From NCBI RefSeq assembly GCF_905220565.1, contig NC_059399.1:4247501-4311500 (forward strand): 64,000 nt of DNA, given 5' to 3'. Below the pieces are notes generated by a model. It did not search any database. It was not told where the DNA came from and worked only from the letters and a program-made list of their open reading frames with translations. The DNA comes from Melitaea cinxia. Taxonomy: Eukaryota; Arthropoda; Insecta; Lepidoptera; Nymphalidae. Shown one piece after another: positions 42,700 to 54,016 of this stretch (positions within the stretch are counted from its first letter, which is position 1; the number at the start of each line of letters is the position of its first letter). A program made the translations under genes and the position numbers.

Positions 42700-45120
42700 A
42701 TTTGATTTTAGTAATTAGTTTAGTTGTTTTTTATAATGCACTAAGCATCCCATATGGTAACACATACGTTTATATTTAAATATAATGCATAGCTTTAATT
42801 TGTAGCATGGTATTATTAACAATAAGAATTGTTACGGGTAAAAAGGTTTTTTTTTAATTAGATTTAGCAGAGCATATTTTTATCATTAATAATAATTATG
42901 AAAGACCGTTCCAATAATGTTTTAAATTACAAAAAAATTATCAATCAGCGCTCACGTACCACGTACTCCTACCTCATTTTTTAACCTAATACTACAGTAT
43001 ACAATTCTCCCTTAGGATTTAGATTTATTTTTAATGATTCAGTCTATAACATCTCAATGTTTAGCATAGGTTTCTAACTCCGTGTACGAGAAGGAGTTCA
43101 GATTTATGTAGAAAAAATATATTTTTTTATAGCGATGCATAGCTATATCATTGGTGGATATTGGTGGTTGCGCTTGCGTCGGATGCAGCCTGATTACCCG
43201 CTCCACTTGTCCACTCGCCTGTAAGTACAATCAACTCCATAACACTTAGAAAATGTACAATATGCATCTGAATTAAGTCATTTTCCTACAATTATTGACG
43301 AAAGTTTTTAATACTGAAACGTTATGTAAGATTAATGAATAATATTGTTATTTATGAAATATTTATTTACTTAAGAAGAAACATTTGTTGTACACAAACT
43401 TGAGAAAAATACACCTTTAAGAAGAAGAAACAAATATACATATACAGCGTGTTATTGAACTGGCGTCCTCATATTTAACTGCAAAATCAGAATCGATCTT
43501 ATAACCTAATTATGCAACTTACTTGCCCTAATGCTTCAATAAAATAATGAAATTAATTATTAAATAATTAAAAAAATTACAGCCGTGTGTACGTAGTTTC
43601 ATTCTTTTCCCATGCCGATTTTAAAGTAACGCTTGTAATGAGGTGTATTTACGACTGATTCGTTTTTTTCACGTATAATTTCCGCTATGGTGTGTCTTTG
43701 TGTATGAACCTAAACGGAAGGACGGCACATTAATAACACATTGTATATTATATACTTTTTATATAGATATTGCGTGTATATTCAATTCAATTCAATAATT
43801 TATGAAACTTATTAAGTTTTTATATATTACTTTAATAGTATTTGATGAAAAAATGGTTTTTTTTGTAAATATAACTAGGTCGGCAAACAAGCGTAAGAGC
43901 CTGATGGTAAGCAATTACCTTAGCTTATAGACGTCTGCAACACTAGAAATGTCGCAAGCGCGTTGCCGACCCTATTCCCCCAGGAGCCCTGGTGCACGGA
44001 AGGTTTTTTGAGAATTTTACGTCACGTTTTGTATTTCGATTACAAATTATTATTCTTCATATTTTCGTATAATAATATAGTAGATAATATGATACTTATA
44101 GGCTATATTAAATGTTTTACAAAAAACTACCAAACAATGCGTAAGCCGTGCACAACAGTACATCACACTATAGTACTTTCATGCCTGTAAAAGGTCCAAG
44201 TTACAAGTTTTGATATAATTAATTATAAATATTTATAATCGTAATTTAATTAATTTGAATTTTAGATTTTTTTATTGTGAACGATATAAGCTTTTAAATT
44301 GTATAGGTACTCTAATTTACCAATTAAAATATAATAAAAGTTATATTACACAATAATAAAAATTAAATTAAATGAATAGTTATAAAACTTTTAAAGTATA
44401 TAAAATCTGTCAAATATAAATACGCGCTTAACTTCCGAACGACCACACAAAATTTGATAATTCTGTATTGGGTTTTTTATATTAAAAAAATGTTTAAAAA
44501 ATAACGATATGATAACGAAAAAAATGGCAGTACGAAGTTCAACGGGTCAGCAATTTTATTACATAAACCAATAAACGTGCACTTCGCTGTCCCCTACAAT
44601 GTACACCATACCTACTTTATATGCGTTGTCGGAGATCGACTCGGCGCGTGCGCAGACCGGCGTCGTAATTGCCCTGTCACTTTCCTAATTATCGCCATAC
44701 CGACGTTTCTCCAACATCTCGATCTACCGACCGTTTACCATGCTGGAAATTTTATTAATTATACGTTTTTTGACGATTTTTCTTTAAATAATTGTTCGTC
44801 GATTTTGTAAAAAAATAGTATGTTTGAATGTTTCTCTTTAAAGCTACTCTACTTTCCTTTTTTACCTCTTTAGTGAATACTTTGCAAATATATCCCCCAT
44901 GTTTGCAAAATTTGCTATTTCTTTTTCAGTATTTCGGCTGGCATGATATGCTTCTTTCTACGTGTAGAAGGATTTTTTAACGGGTTTTAATTTTCTATCA
45001 TTCCCATTCCAATTATTAATATATATATATATATGTTTAATTAAAATGATAGATGTCAAGAAAATTTTCATAAAGATTTGGCGTAAAATTGTTCATAATT
45101 TATGCAATACAGTGACAAGA
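42700..45120. other. AT-rich stretch with few features
   Basis: Holds a family D fragment (43878-43985), a candidate 21-bp minus-strand microexon (43195-43215) and a GC-richer block (about 44580-44745) of unknown nature. No other gene or repeat recognised. Confidence 0.4.
43878..43985 (+). repeat. Family D repeat, left part
   Basis: GGTCGGCAAACAAGCGTAAG, GCCTGATGGTAAGCAATTAC, TCGCAAGCGCGTTGCCGACC, then CCCCCAGGAGCCCTGG. The right half is missing. Confidence 0.6.
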
Positions 45121-45124
45121 CTTA

Positions 45125-45456
45125 TCTATACAAATAAATGGACTGGAAACTGGAGTGTCTGTTTGTAATATTAGAATAGCCGCTTTTTACTAAATGCATA
45201 TGGATGTATACACGGTACATAACTAAACCAAAATAACATTTTTTACCATTTTTTCTGTCTGTCTGTCTGTTTATTCCGGCTAATCTCTGAAACGGCTGGA
45301 CCGATTTTGACGGGCCTTTCACTGGCAGATAGCTGATGTAATAAGGAGTAACTAAGGCTACTTTTGTTTTATAATTTTTTTGATTTTATAACTCTGCGAA
45401 ATGAACAATAACTTTTTTGTTCAATTCCACGCGGGCGATGTCGCGGGCACAGCTAG
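45125..45456 (+). mobile_element. Helitron-like element (GTCCGCGTGG family), complete
   Basis: 332 bp from TCTATACAAATAAATGGACT to GTCGCGGGCACAGCTAG. Contains ACGGCTGGACCGATTTTGAC. The left border of the 1,776-bp direct repeat (45399) falls inside it. The second repeat copy carries only its last 58 bp, so the Helitron was there before the duplication. Confidence 0.75.
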
Positions 45457-47174
45457 TTGTGTATAAAATAATATGCATTTATATGGATAAGTATCTATTA
45501 GTAACAGATAATTAAAGAAATTAACGTTTTTCTCGTAAAACTAGAGGACAAGGTATTTTAAATCGTAATTACACAGATCTTCAGTTTAAGGACTTGACAT
45601 TATCTTAGCCATAAATTAAGTGTTACCCTCTTAATTACTGAACCAGACGGCGTTTTCTCAAGCAATCTGTTACTTAATCACATACAATCCATCCTACCAT
45701 TTCCATGATAAGTTAATACGCGATCACCAACGAGCCTGTCAAGCGTAATGACTATGACAACACACATGAGTTCACGCCATTTTTGGCACGAACTTGTGGC
45801 CTATGTTCAGTAGTGGACTGTGGTAGGCTGAAGTGATGAAGTTAATAAGTAAGCTAAATTACATAAATATTTCATATTTAATTTAAAGGTTTTGGATCTA
45901 ATAATAATCAACGCCTCACACTCAACGGCATAAAACGCAAGGGTCCAGAAACAAATAATACAAAAGCACAAACGCCAATAACAACATACTCTTGATAATC
46001 ATTTCATTATTGGAAAAATAACGTCCAAAAGTAACACGTAAGGTAAGAGAACATCAATAACAACAAGGTGCTTGAAACTGCGAGGGAGGTATTGTATGTG
46101 TCATTAGTCATGTCATTATTCAAACATGCAAATTATGGAGGTAAACGTGGTAGGTAGCGTACGGTCCGCCTGATAGGTAAGTGTTTACCGTAGTCTATGA
46201 ACGATTGCAATACTAGAAATATCGCAAGCGTTAACTCTAGTGTTTTACTGTACTAATTGTAAGTGGTATCTTCAAAACAGTATTAAAGGTTCATAGTATA
46301 TAAGAGATCAGTTTATTGCGGCTTCGTCGAGGGAACAAGAGTGACTACCTTTGTTTCGGTCCCTGTTGGATACCGCACATTACAAGCCACAATTTACCAA
46401 GAAATAAATAAAAAACACGAACATTCCATCTAAGTGAGCTGTTTTTACTTCACTTCCTTTGTAAAGAGGGATAAATAAATAAACATTCTTGGAAATCTAT
46501 TGGATATATAAGAGTTTAGTGTTTTGAATGAAAATCTCTTTCGTTTAATAGTTCTTTTGTCCTTGTGCTGGAATATAAGGCACAGTTTAAGTCTCTAGAT
46601 ATAAAAAAAAAAATGAATAGTAAAACGTTCCTAGGATTTCTTGAAAACCACTTTTTTTTTCATCATTAAATTGCAAATGTAAAAAGCCGCGGGTAAATAA
46701 ATATCTATGCAGATAGGCGAATTATTTTATTTTTATTTATTATTATAGTTATTTGTTGTTATAATATACAACTATACAAAATATATAATTGTGAAAAGTA
46801 TTTATAGCGTACATTTTTCTTTATAAACCGTACATATACTTTCATAATAATATGATGATAGATGAGAAGCCTAAGTAAATTTGACTAAGAAATAGTTATT
46901 GAGATGACGATGTAGACTCGACTCAAGAATAAGGATTGAGACATCCATCAGTATGTGACTTCCATTCATAATGTTGTCAAAACTTTTATGGAAATATTAC
47001 TAGGCTGTTAGCAAAGTTAGCGGTGATCTTGCTTTTCTCTCTGGGGATTGTAGGTTCGATACGCTCACCGAATCCACGCGTTGTATTTATAAAAAGATAA
47101 CGATAAACACAGCAATAAACTTGTCTATGTCTGAAACAATCGACTATGTATATGTTAAGCATGTGTATTTAAAA
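45399..47174 (+). repeat. 1,776-bp direct repeat, left copy
   Basis: Corresponds to 51807-53582 at a constant offset of 6,408. All stretches compared by eye were identical and no indel is needed. It contains the end of a Helitron-like element, a family B fragment (45721-45842), a family D fragment (46147-46225) and a family C SINE-like head (46999-47174). Its right border is the 5' end of the LINE. Confidence 0.9.
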
Positions 47175-47436
47175 CATACGCTTGGGTGTCGCACAGAGCA
47201 GACGTGTACTACTATAATTCTAAATCTTCTTATTGTTATAACGCAAAATTGCCCCTTAATCTCTTGAAATTGGAAACTAAAATTGTGAAAAAGTTTTTGT
47301 GCACTTACAACTTTTACTACAAAGTGACAATATAAAAGTCAACGAGGTAACGGCTCTTCACCACCTTGAGAAAAAGAGACAAGCTCCTAATTTAATATTA
47401 GCTGATTCACCCGTAAGTAGCGGCCAAAGATATACT

Positions 47437-48342
47437 ATGAGTTTATTACGTTCACCTACTGGAAGTGGCCTAAGTGGCAGCCGCAGTGATTCGCAACCGA
47501 ATTTGTCAAGTTGCAATAAGCTTCCTGAATTCTCGGAATTTTCAGCGGTAGCACATCGTAGTAAGCGCAAATTTTCTGATGAGAATGCTTGTATTAGAGA
47601 AGAAATTGCTGAACTACGTACACAAACATCCCAAATTATGATAATTTTAACATCACTTCGGGACAATCAGCAGGAATTCATTGAAAAAATAAATCAAGAT
47701 GTAAACGATATAAAGAAACAGATTAGCGATATCAAAGTAACTACCGATAATCTTACAACCGAACTAAATAATATGAAATCGCATATTTCGGATATTGTTG
47801 GCAAGAATTTGGCTGCAGAGTGTAGGATGAATAGTCTAGAATCTGAGATACAACAACTTAAAACAAACCCAAAGCAAGTTTTAACGGAACTTAATTACGA
47901 GGATATTTTAAACGAAATTAAAGAACGTGAAACAAGAAGCAAAAATATTATAATTAATGGGATCCGAGAAGCAGAATCAAGTGATAAAGACCAAAGAAAA
48001 AATTTGGACACTAAAGAAGCAGTAAAAATAATTAAAAAAATCAGTGAAGATTTTCCTAGTCCTCAAAAAATATTTCGTTTAGGAAAATATCAATCTGATA
48101 AAAACCGTCCGTTAAAGGTTTGTTTTGATTCTCATGAAACAGTCAAGTCAATTTTGCGTGCCAAAAATAAAGTAAGTACGGAATCTATTACGATTTATTC
48201 TGATCAAACACCTCAACAACGAAAATACATATATCATCTTAAGGAAGAACTTAAAAAACAAATTGATAACGGCAAAAAAAATCTAACGATTAAATTTATT
48301 AAAAATGTGCCTAGGATTGTTGAGATGTCCCCAAAAAACTAA
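47437..48342 (+). CDS. LINE ORF1 protein (coiled coil, nucleic-acid binding)
   Basis: 301 residues from the first in-frame ATG (MSLLRSPTGSG); the frame is open further upstream but only from non-ATG codons. A Ser/Gly/Arg-rich N-terminus is followed by a long coiled coil (about 45-145, heptads of I/L with E/K/Q). A basic C-terminal domain beginning RSKNIIINGIREAES resembles the RRM-like region of L1-type ORF1 proteins. No CCHC zinc knuckle is seen, unlike most Jockey ORF1 proteins. ORF1 proteins trimerise through the coiled coil and package element RNA. The last codons overlap a -1 slippery site (48333-48339) immediately before the TAA, so some ribosomes may continue into ORF2. Confidence 0.85.
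   Translation: MSLLRSPTGSGLSGSRSDSQPNLSSCNKLPEFSEFSAVAHRSKRKFSDENACIREEIAELRTQTSQIMIILTSLRDNQQEFIEKINQDVNDIKKQISDIKVTTDNLTTELNNMKSHISDIVGKNLAAECRMNSLESEIQQLKTNPKQVLTELNYEDILNEIKERETRSKNIIINGIREAESSDKDQRKNLDTKEAVKIIKKISEDFPSPQKIFRLGKYQSDKNRPLKVCFDSHETVKSILRAKNKVSTESITIYSDQTPQQRKYIYHLKEELKKQIDNGKKNLTIKFIKNVPRIVEMSPKN
48333..48339 (+). promoter_or_regulatory. -1 ribosomal frameshift slippery heptamer (A AAA AAC)
   Basis: In the ORF1 frame the codons are CCA AAA AAC TAA, so the heptamer is correctly phased for tandem -1 slippage. After slipping the next codon is CTA at 48339, in the ORF2 frame, which is open from there to 51260. A clear downstream pseudoknot or strong stem-loop was not seen; only a weak GTTT/AAAC pairing lies nearby. 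Confidence 0.55.
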
Positions 48343-51260
48343 AATATGCGAATGAAAAAGTTTCTAGTAAGCAAATTGTAAACCCAGATAATAATGATAC
48401 TACTTATGAACATGTCAATGATTACGAAAAACTAACTAAGTCAAAAAAATCACTGAAATTTTTCTATGCAAATATACGAAGTATTGTTAAACGTGGAAAA
48501 TTTGACGAATTGAAATGTATAGTGAACGGCTTTGATTTTGATTTTATCGTTCTAACCGAAACTTGGTTGAAGTCTGAAGATGAAGCAGCCCGTTTTCAAA
48601 TAACTGGATATACACACTATTACAATTTCAGAAGAGCTACAAAAGGGGGTGGTGTATCGATTTTCGCTCACAATAAACTTAAACACAGCCAAATGGAAGA
48701 AGTGTGTTTGAACGACAACCACTACCTATGGATTTATATTGAAAATTATTCCTTGAACGTTGGTGTTATTTACAGAAAACCTGAATCTACTAATCTTAAT
48801 TCCTTTTTGGATAACTACTCTCAGCAACTACACAAAAGACGAAGGACTATAGTTTTTGGGGATTTCAACATTAACCTACTGAGATCAGATCGTCAAGTCG
48901 TTTTGTACAAACAAATGCTACAAGAAGCTGGTTACAGGTTTCTAAACAGTATAACTGAAAATTTCTGTACTCGAGAAACTTCTAAAGTGAAAACCATCAT
49001 AGATCACGTATGTTCTAATTTGAAAGAAACGCAATTCCATTTTTCTCTTATAGATTCGTCCATGTCCGATCACAAACAAATTTATGTAGAAATTAAAAAA
49101 TATTTGTCACCTAAGCCGCAGAAAATAAATTACAAAGCTATTGATTATACGAGGTTATATAAAAACATCGCTGATAGCAGTATCAGTAACGAACCAAACT
49201 TATTGTACATCTCATTTGAAAAAAAGCTGATGAGTTGTATTCGTGACAGTATAGTAAATAAAAGCAAAAAATTAAATCCACCAAGACAAGATTGGATAAA
49301 CCAAACAATTATCGAGGATATCCGTATGAGAAATAACCTTTGGACACAACATAAAAATAACCCCAGTGATATTACTAAAAAAGAATTTAACAAAAAAAGA
49401 AATGAGGTATCTGAAAATATACAAAAATTAAAAAGTGCATACTATTTGAAATCCTTTACGGCCTGTGTGAAAAAACCAAAAAAGATGTGGGACCTAATAA
49501 ACAACTTGTCAGTCAACAAAGTAAAAATTCACTCGTCGACGAATACACTTTTAACTGAAAATGGACTTATAACAGACTCTAAAAAGATTTGTGACTATTT
49601 TAACAACTTTTTTTGTAATATTGGATCTAATTTAGCAAAACAAATTCCATTAAGATATCATAACGAAAATGTTTACGTAACGGATATACGCGCAACTGGA
49701 TCGAACGAACAAACACTAAACAATTTTGAATTTGCAGATACTAAAGAAGTTGCGAATATCATTAGTAGCTTAAAAAATAACGTAAGTGCAGGTATTGACT
49801 GTGTCAATGTAAAATCCATAAAATGTATAAAATCTTTAATATTAGATGTACTTACTATCTGTATAAACAAATGCTTAGATGAAGGAATTTTCCCCGATAC
49901 TCTAAAAATAGCTAAAGTTACTCCTATCTATAAATCAGGCAACAAGTCAGATCCAGGTAATTATCGTCCCATATCAGTACTTCCTGTTTTGTCCAAAGTT
50001 TTTGAAAAAATAATATATATGCGACTAGAATCTTTTCTAAATTCACAAAATTTCTTTTATGATAAACAGTACGGGTTTCGACCAAGACGTAACACTTTAT
50101 CAGCAACTATAGACGTTGTAACAAAGATTAAACTGAATATCGATAGGAAGCAGGTAGCATTGGGAATATTTATTGACCTGAAAAAGGCGTTCGATACTGT
50201 TAGCCACGAAATTCTTTTGAAAAAGCTACAATCTATTGGCATCGCGGGATCAGTGCTTAAAATGATAAAATCCTATCTTACAAATAGATATCAGGTAGTC
50301 AAGATGGGAGAGACACAGAGTGATCCACGAGTCATTACTTGCGGCGTTCCCCAAGGCTCGATTTTGGGTCCTTTGCTCTTTCTTATATATATAAACAATA
50401 TCCATACTTTAAATCTTCGCGGCGATATCTCGTTATATGCAGATGATACTAGCTTATTTTACTATGGAAACAGCTTAGAAACTATTGTAAAGGATGCTCA
50501 GGACGATTTGGATATCTTGAATATTTGGTTCCAATCTAACTTGCTTACAGTAAACATCTCAAAAACTAAATATATCGTATTTGCTCCAAAAAATAAAAAA
50601 ATATCTCAAAAGGTATCGTTAACAATAAATAATCAAGAAATAACAAAAGTTGACCAGGAAAAATATTTAGGATTAATATTGGATAGTAAATTGACATGGA
50701 AACCACATATCCATAAAATAAAATCTAAATTAACTTCTTTAATGGGAGCTATAAAAAGCATCGTCCGATGTTTGCCACATGATGTACGTTACATTATATA
50801 TAATTCTCTTATTAAGCCACATATAGATTATTTGGTTGAAATCTGGGGCTCCGCGGCAAAAACAAATTTAGAGCCTTTACAAGTAGCACAAAATAAATTA
50901 ATAAAAATTTTATTTAAATATAATTTCTTCACCTCCAACCAAAAAATTTACAAGGAAACTGGTCTTATGAATGTTCATCAAACTTATGTTTATTATAATT
51001 GCTTATTGATACGTAAAATATTAAACAAGGATTTACACTCTAAAATAACTTTTACAAAAAAACAAGAAATACAAAAAATGAAACTAAGATCTGCCAATGA
51101 TATTATACTCTACAAACCACGCACTAACTATGGGAAGAGATGTGTAATGTTCGAAGGTACCCAACTGTACAATAAACTGCCAAACGACGTTAAGGGAGCT
51201 AAATCGCTTTTTACTTTCAAGAAATTACTCAAAAGTTATGTAAAAAATCGAATAGTATAG
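48339..51260 (+). CDS. LINE ORF2: APE-type endonuclease plus reverse transcriptase
   Basis: Open in one frame from the slippery site. The first in-frame ATG is at 48510 (916 residues), but endonuclease sequence begins earlier (KFFYANIRSI at 48456 on), so the ATG start would cut off its first strand. From the ATG: LTETWL (15-20), GDFNINLL (about 117-124) and SDH (about 186-190) are AP-endonuclease motifs. The reverse transcriptase (about 470-730) has NYRPISVLPVLSKVFEK, FIDLKKAFDTVSH, GVPQGSILGPLLFLIYINN and the catalytic YADDTSLF. A typical LINE C-terminal tail follows, with no RNase H or CCHC seen. The enzyme nicks target DNA and copies element RNA at the nick. All catalytic motifs are intact. 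Confidence 0.9.
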   Translation, partial: LKYANEKVSSKQIVNPDNNDTTYEHVNDYEKLTKSKKSLKFFYANIRSIVKRGKFDELKCIVNGFDFDFIVLTETWLKSEDEAARFQITGYTHYYNFRRATKGGGVSIFAHNKLKHSQMEEVCLNDNHYLWIYIENYSLNVGVIYRKPESTNLNSFLDNYSQQLHKRRRTIVFGDFNINLLRSDRQVVLYKQMLQEAGYRFLNSITENFCTRETSKVKTIIDHVCSNLKETQFHFSLIDSSMSDHKQIYVEIKKYLSPKPQKINYKAIDYTRLYKNIADSSISNEPNLLYISFEKKLMSCIRDSIVNKSKKLNPPRQDWINQTIIEDIRMRNNLWTQHKNNPSDITKKEFNKKRNEVSENIQKLKSAYYLKSFTACVKKPKKMWDLINNLSVNKVKIHSSTNTLLTENGLITDSKKICDYFNNFFCNIGSNLAKQIPLRYHNENVYVTDIRATGSNEQTLNNFEFADTKEVANIISSLKNNVSAGIDCVNVKSIKCIKSLILDVLTICINKCLDEGIFPDTLKIAKVTPIYKSGNKSDPGNYRPISVLPVLSKVFEKIIYMRLESFLNSQNFFYDKQYGFRPRRNTLSATIDVVTKIKLNIDRKQVALGIFIDLKKAFDTVSHEILLKKLQSIGIAGSVLKMIKSYLTNRYQVVKMGETQSDPRVITCGVPQGSILGPLLFLIYINNIHTLNLRGDISLYADDTSLFYYGNSLETIVKDAQDDLDILNIWFQSNLLTVNISKTKYIVFAPKNKKISQKVSLTINNQEITKVDQEKYLGLILDSKLTWKPHIHKIKSKLTSLMGAIKSIVRCLPHDVRYIIYNSLIKPHIDYLVEIWGSAAKTNLEPLQVAQNKLIKILFKYNFFTSNQKIYKETGLMNVHQTYVYYNCLLIRKILNKDLHSKITFTKKQEIQKMKLRSANDIILYKPRTNYGKRCVMFEGTQLYNKLPNDVKGAKSLFTFKKLLKSYVKNRIV

Positions 51261-51359
51261 TCAGGATCAACTAAGCACTAATATTTCAATTTCATAACAA
51301 TTAAACTACATGAATGTCATTAAATTAAAACTAAACTACGGTTAATGGAATTTAGCAAG

Positions 51360-51360
<1 letters not shown>

Positions 51361-51390
<30 letters not shown>
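51361..51390 (+). repeat. Internal A run in the LINE 3' UTR
   Basis: About 30 A's lie 100 bp after the ORF2 stop but about 415 bp before the 3' end of the inserted unit; shorter A runs follow at 51430 and 51467. Confidence 0.9.
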
Positions 51391-51391
<1 letters not shown>

Positions 51392-51806
51392 ATAATAATA
51401 ATAGCATATTTTTTTTTGTTACTTATAATAAAAAAAAAATACTAAAATTATATACATATAATAAAGAAAAAAAAAAAAAATCATACGTTTTCACTTTAAA
51501 AAAAAATGAATAAATAAATTAACAAATAAATAAAAATAAATACGTGTACTAATTTTTACTATAATATAATGAAACATAAAATAACACCTTAACAATGACA
51601 CTTCCAGTTGCGCATATTTCTGTTAACTTGTGTATATATGTTTTAAGCCTACCCTACATACTGTTAATTTCTTGTCTCGACTATAAATTGTTAATATATT
51701 GTGATGCGATGTACCCAACATGTAATATTTTTGTTAAATTTTAGTGTTTGTAATTTCTCATGTAAGTGAATTGTATTCTTTTGAGAAATAAACGATCTTT
51801 AACCTT

Positions 51807-53582
51807 AAATGAACAATAACTTTTTTGTTCAATTCCACGCGGGCGATGTCGCGGGCACAGCTAGTTGTGTATAAAATAATATGCATTTATATGGATAAGT
51901 ATCTATTAGTAACAGATAATTAAAGAAATTAACGTTTTTCTCGTAAAACTAGAGGACAAGGTATTTTAAATCGTAATTACACAGATCTTCAGTTTAAGGA
52001 CTTGACATTATCTTAGCCATAAATTAAGTGTTACCCTCTTAATTACTGAACCAGACGGCGTTTTCTCAAGCAATCTGTTACTTAATCACATACAATCCAT
52101 CCTACCATTTCCATGATAAGTTAATACGCGATCACCAACGAGCCTGTCAAGCGTAATGACTATGACAACACACATGAGTTCACGCCATTTTTGGCACGAA
52201 CTTGTGGCCTATGTTCAGTAGTGGACTGTGGTAGGCTGAAGTGATGAAGTTAATAAGTAAGCTAAATTACATAAATATTTCATATTTAATTTAAAGGTTT
52301 TGGATCTAATAATAATCAACGCCTCACACTCAACGGCATAAAACGCAAGGGTCCAGAAACAAATAATACAAAAGCACAAACGCCAATAACAACATACTCT
52401 TGATAATCATTTCATTATTGGAAAAATAACGTCCAAAAGTAACACGTAAGGTAAGAGAACATCAATAACAACAAGGTGCTTGAAACTGCGAGGGAGGTAT
52501 TGTATGTGTCATTAGTCATGTCATTATTCAAACATGCAAATTATGGAGGTAAACGTGGTAGGTAGCGTACGGTCCGCCTGATAGGTAAGTGTTTACCGTA
52601 GTCTATGAACGATTGCAATACTAGAAATATCGCAAGCGTTAACTCTAGTGTTTTACTGTACTAATTGTAAGTGGTATCTTCAAAACAGTATTAAAGGTTC
52701 ATAGTATATAAGAGATCAGTTTATTGCGGCTTCGTCGAGGGAACAAGAGTGACTACCTTTGTTTCGGTCCCTGTTGGATACCGCACATTACAAGCCACAA
52801 TTTACCAAGAAATAAATAAAAAACACGAACATTCCATCTAAGTGAGCTGTTTTTACTTCACTTCCTTTGTAAAGAGGGATAAATAAATAAACATTCTTGG
52901 AAATCTATTGGATATATAAGAGTTTAGTGTTTTGAATGAAAATCTCTTTCGTTTAATAGTTCTTTTGTCCTTGTGCTGGAATATAAGGCACAGTTTAAGT
53001 CTCTAGATATAAAAAAAAAAATGAATAGTAAAACGTTCCTAGGATTTCTTGAAAACCACTTTTTTTTTCATCATTAAATTGCAAATGTAAAAAGCCGCGG
53101 GTAAATAAATATCTATGCAGATAGGCGAATTATTTTATTTTTATTTATTATTATAGTTATTTGTTGTTATAATATACAACTATACAAAATATATAATTGT
53201 GAAAAGTATTTATAGCGTACATTTTTCTTTATAAACCGTACATATACTTTCATAATAATATGATGATAGATGAGAAGCCTAAGTAAATTTGACTAAGAAA
53301 TAGTTATTGAGATGACGATGTAGACTCGACTCAAGAATAAGGATTGAGACATCCATCAGTATGTGACTTCCATTCATAATGTTGTCAAAACTTTTATGGA
53401 AATATTACTAGGCTGTTAGCAAAGTTAGCGGTGATCTTGCTTTTCTCTCTGGGGATTGTAGGTTCGATACGCTCACCGAATCCACGCGTTGTATTTATAA
53501 AAAGATAACGATAAACACAGCAATAAACTTGTCTATGTCTGAAACAATCGACTATGTATATGTTAAGCATGTGTATTTAAAA
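51807..53582 (+). repeat. 1,776-bp direct repeat, right copy
   Basis: Second copy of 45399-47174. Its left border is the LINE 3' end (AACCTTA then AAATGAAC) and its right border leads into ATTAAGAAAAAAATTTAT, which is not LINE sequence. It therefore repeats the same older family B (52129-52250), D (52555-52633) and C fragments. Confidence 0.9.
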
Positions 53583-53727
53583 TTAAGAAAAAAATTTATA
53601 GAAAAAAAATTTTAAGAAAAATTTAGATTTAGTTCAATTACTATGTAATATAAATAGTTATATCTATCAAATGATAATAACAATAATACTCATTATTGTG
53701 CAAAACAACAATCAACACAATAACATG

Positions 53728-54016
53728 TCTATAATATAAAAATGAGTCGCTGAATGTGTTGCTAAGCGCAAAACTCGAGAACGGTTGGACCGATTTCGCT
53801 AATTCTTTTTTTAAAATATTCCTTGAAGTACGAGGATGGTTCTTACGGAGAGAAAAATTCAAAAAAAAAAATTTAAATTTCCTGAAAAAGTCTAAAAACA
53901 ACACTTTTCTATACTCCCATACAAAAGATTTGTGATAATACTTAAAAGTCAATTTGAATTTTAATACCATACGATAAAGTTTGTGTAAGGCGATACGAAG
54001 TTCGCCGGGTCAGCTA
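53728..54016 (+). mobile_element. Helitron-like element, complete short copy
   Basis: 289 bp from TCTATAATATAAAAATGAGT to GTTCGCCGGGTCAGCTAG, with the hairpin GGCGA...TTCGCC just before the CTAG end. Contains AACGGTTGGACCGATTTCGC. Confidence 0.65.

Larger units (their letters stand above)
47175..51806 (+). mobile_element. Full-length non-LTR retrotransposon (LINE) with two intact ORFs
   Basis: About 4.63 kb: 5' UTR 47175-47436, ORF1 47437-48342, ORF2 open from at least 48339 to 51260, 3' UTR to 51806. The 5' UTR carries AGACGTG at 47200-47206, matching the downstream promoter element of insect LINE internal promoters at about the right distance from the 5' end; this supports a complete 5' end. 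An AATAAA at 51787 lies about 15 bp before the 3' end. Both ORFs are unbroken and the flanking repeats appear identical, so the insertion is young and the element may be active. ORF1 and enzyme style place it in the Jockey/CR1/Daphne part of the LINE tree; the clade is not resolved. Confidence 0.9.

Noticed and set aside
43130..43215. Plus-strand cysteine-rich reading (CACVGC) ending at a good GTAAGT donor
   Set aside because: Only about 30 codons, no acceptor or start that supports an exon, and no recognised family.
44577..44760. GC-richer block as the MCU first exon or promoter
   Set aside because: Minus-strand frames are interrupted by stops and show no mitochondrial targeting peptide leading into an MCU-like N-terminus.
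47299..47436. Longer ORF1 starting at 47299
   Set aside because: The codon there is GTG; the first ATG in frame is 47437, and the extra residues look like 5' UTR.
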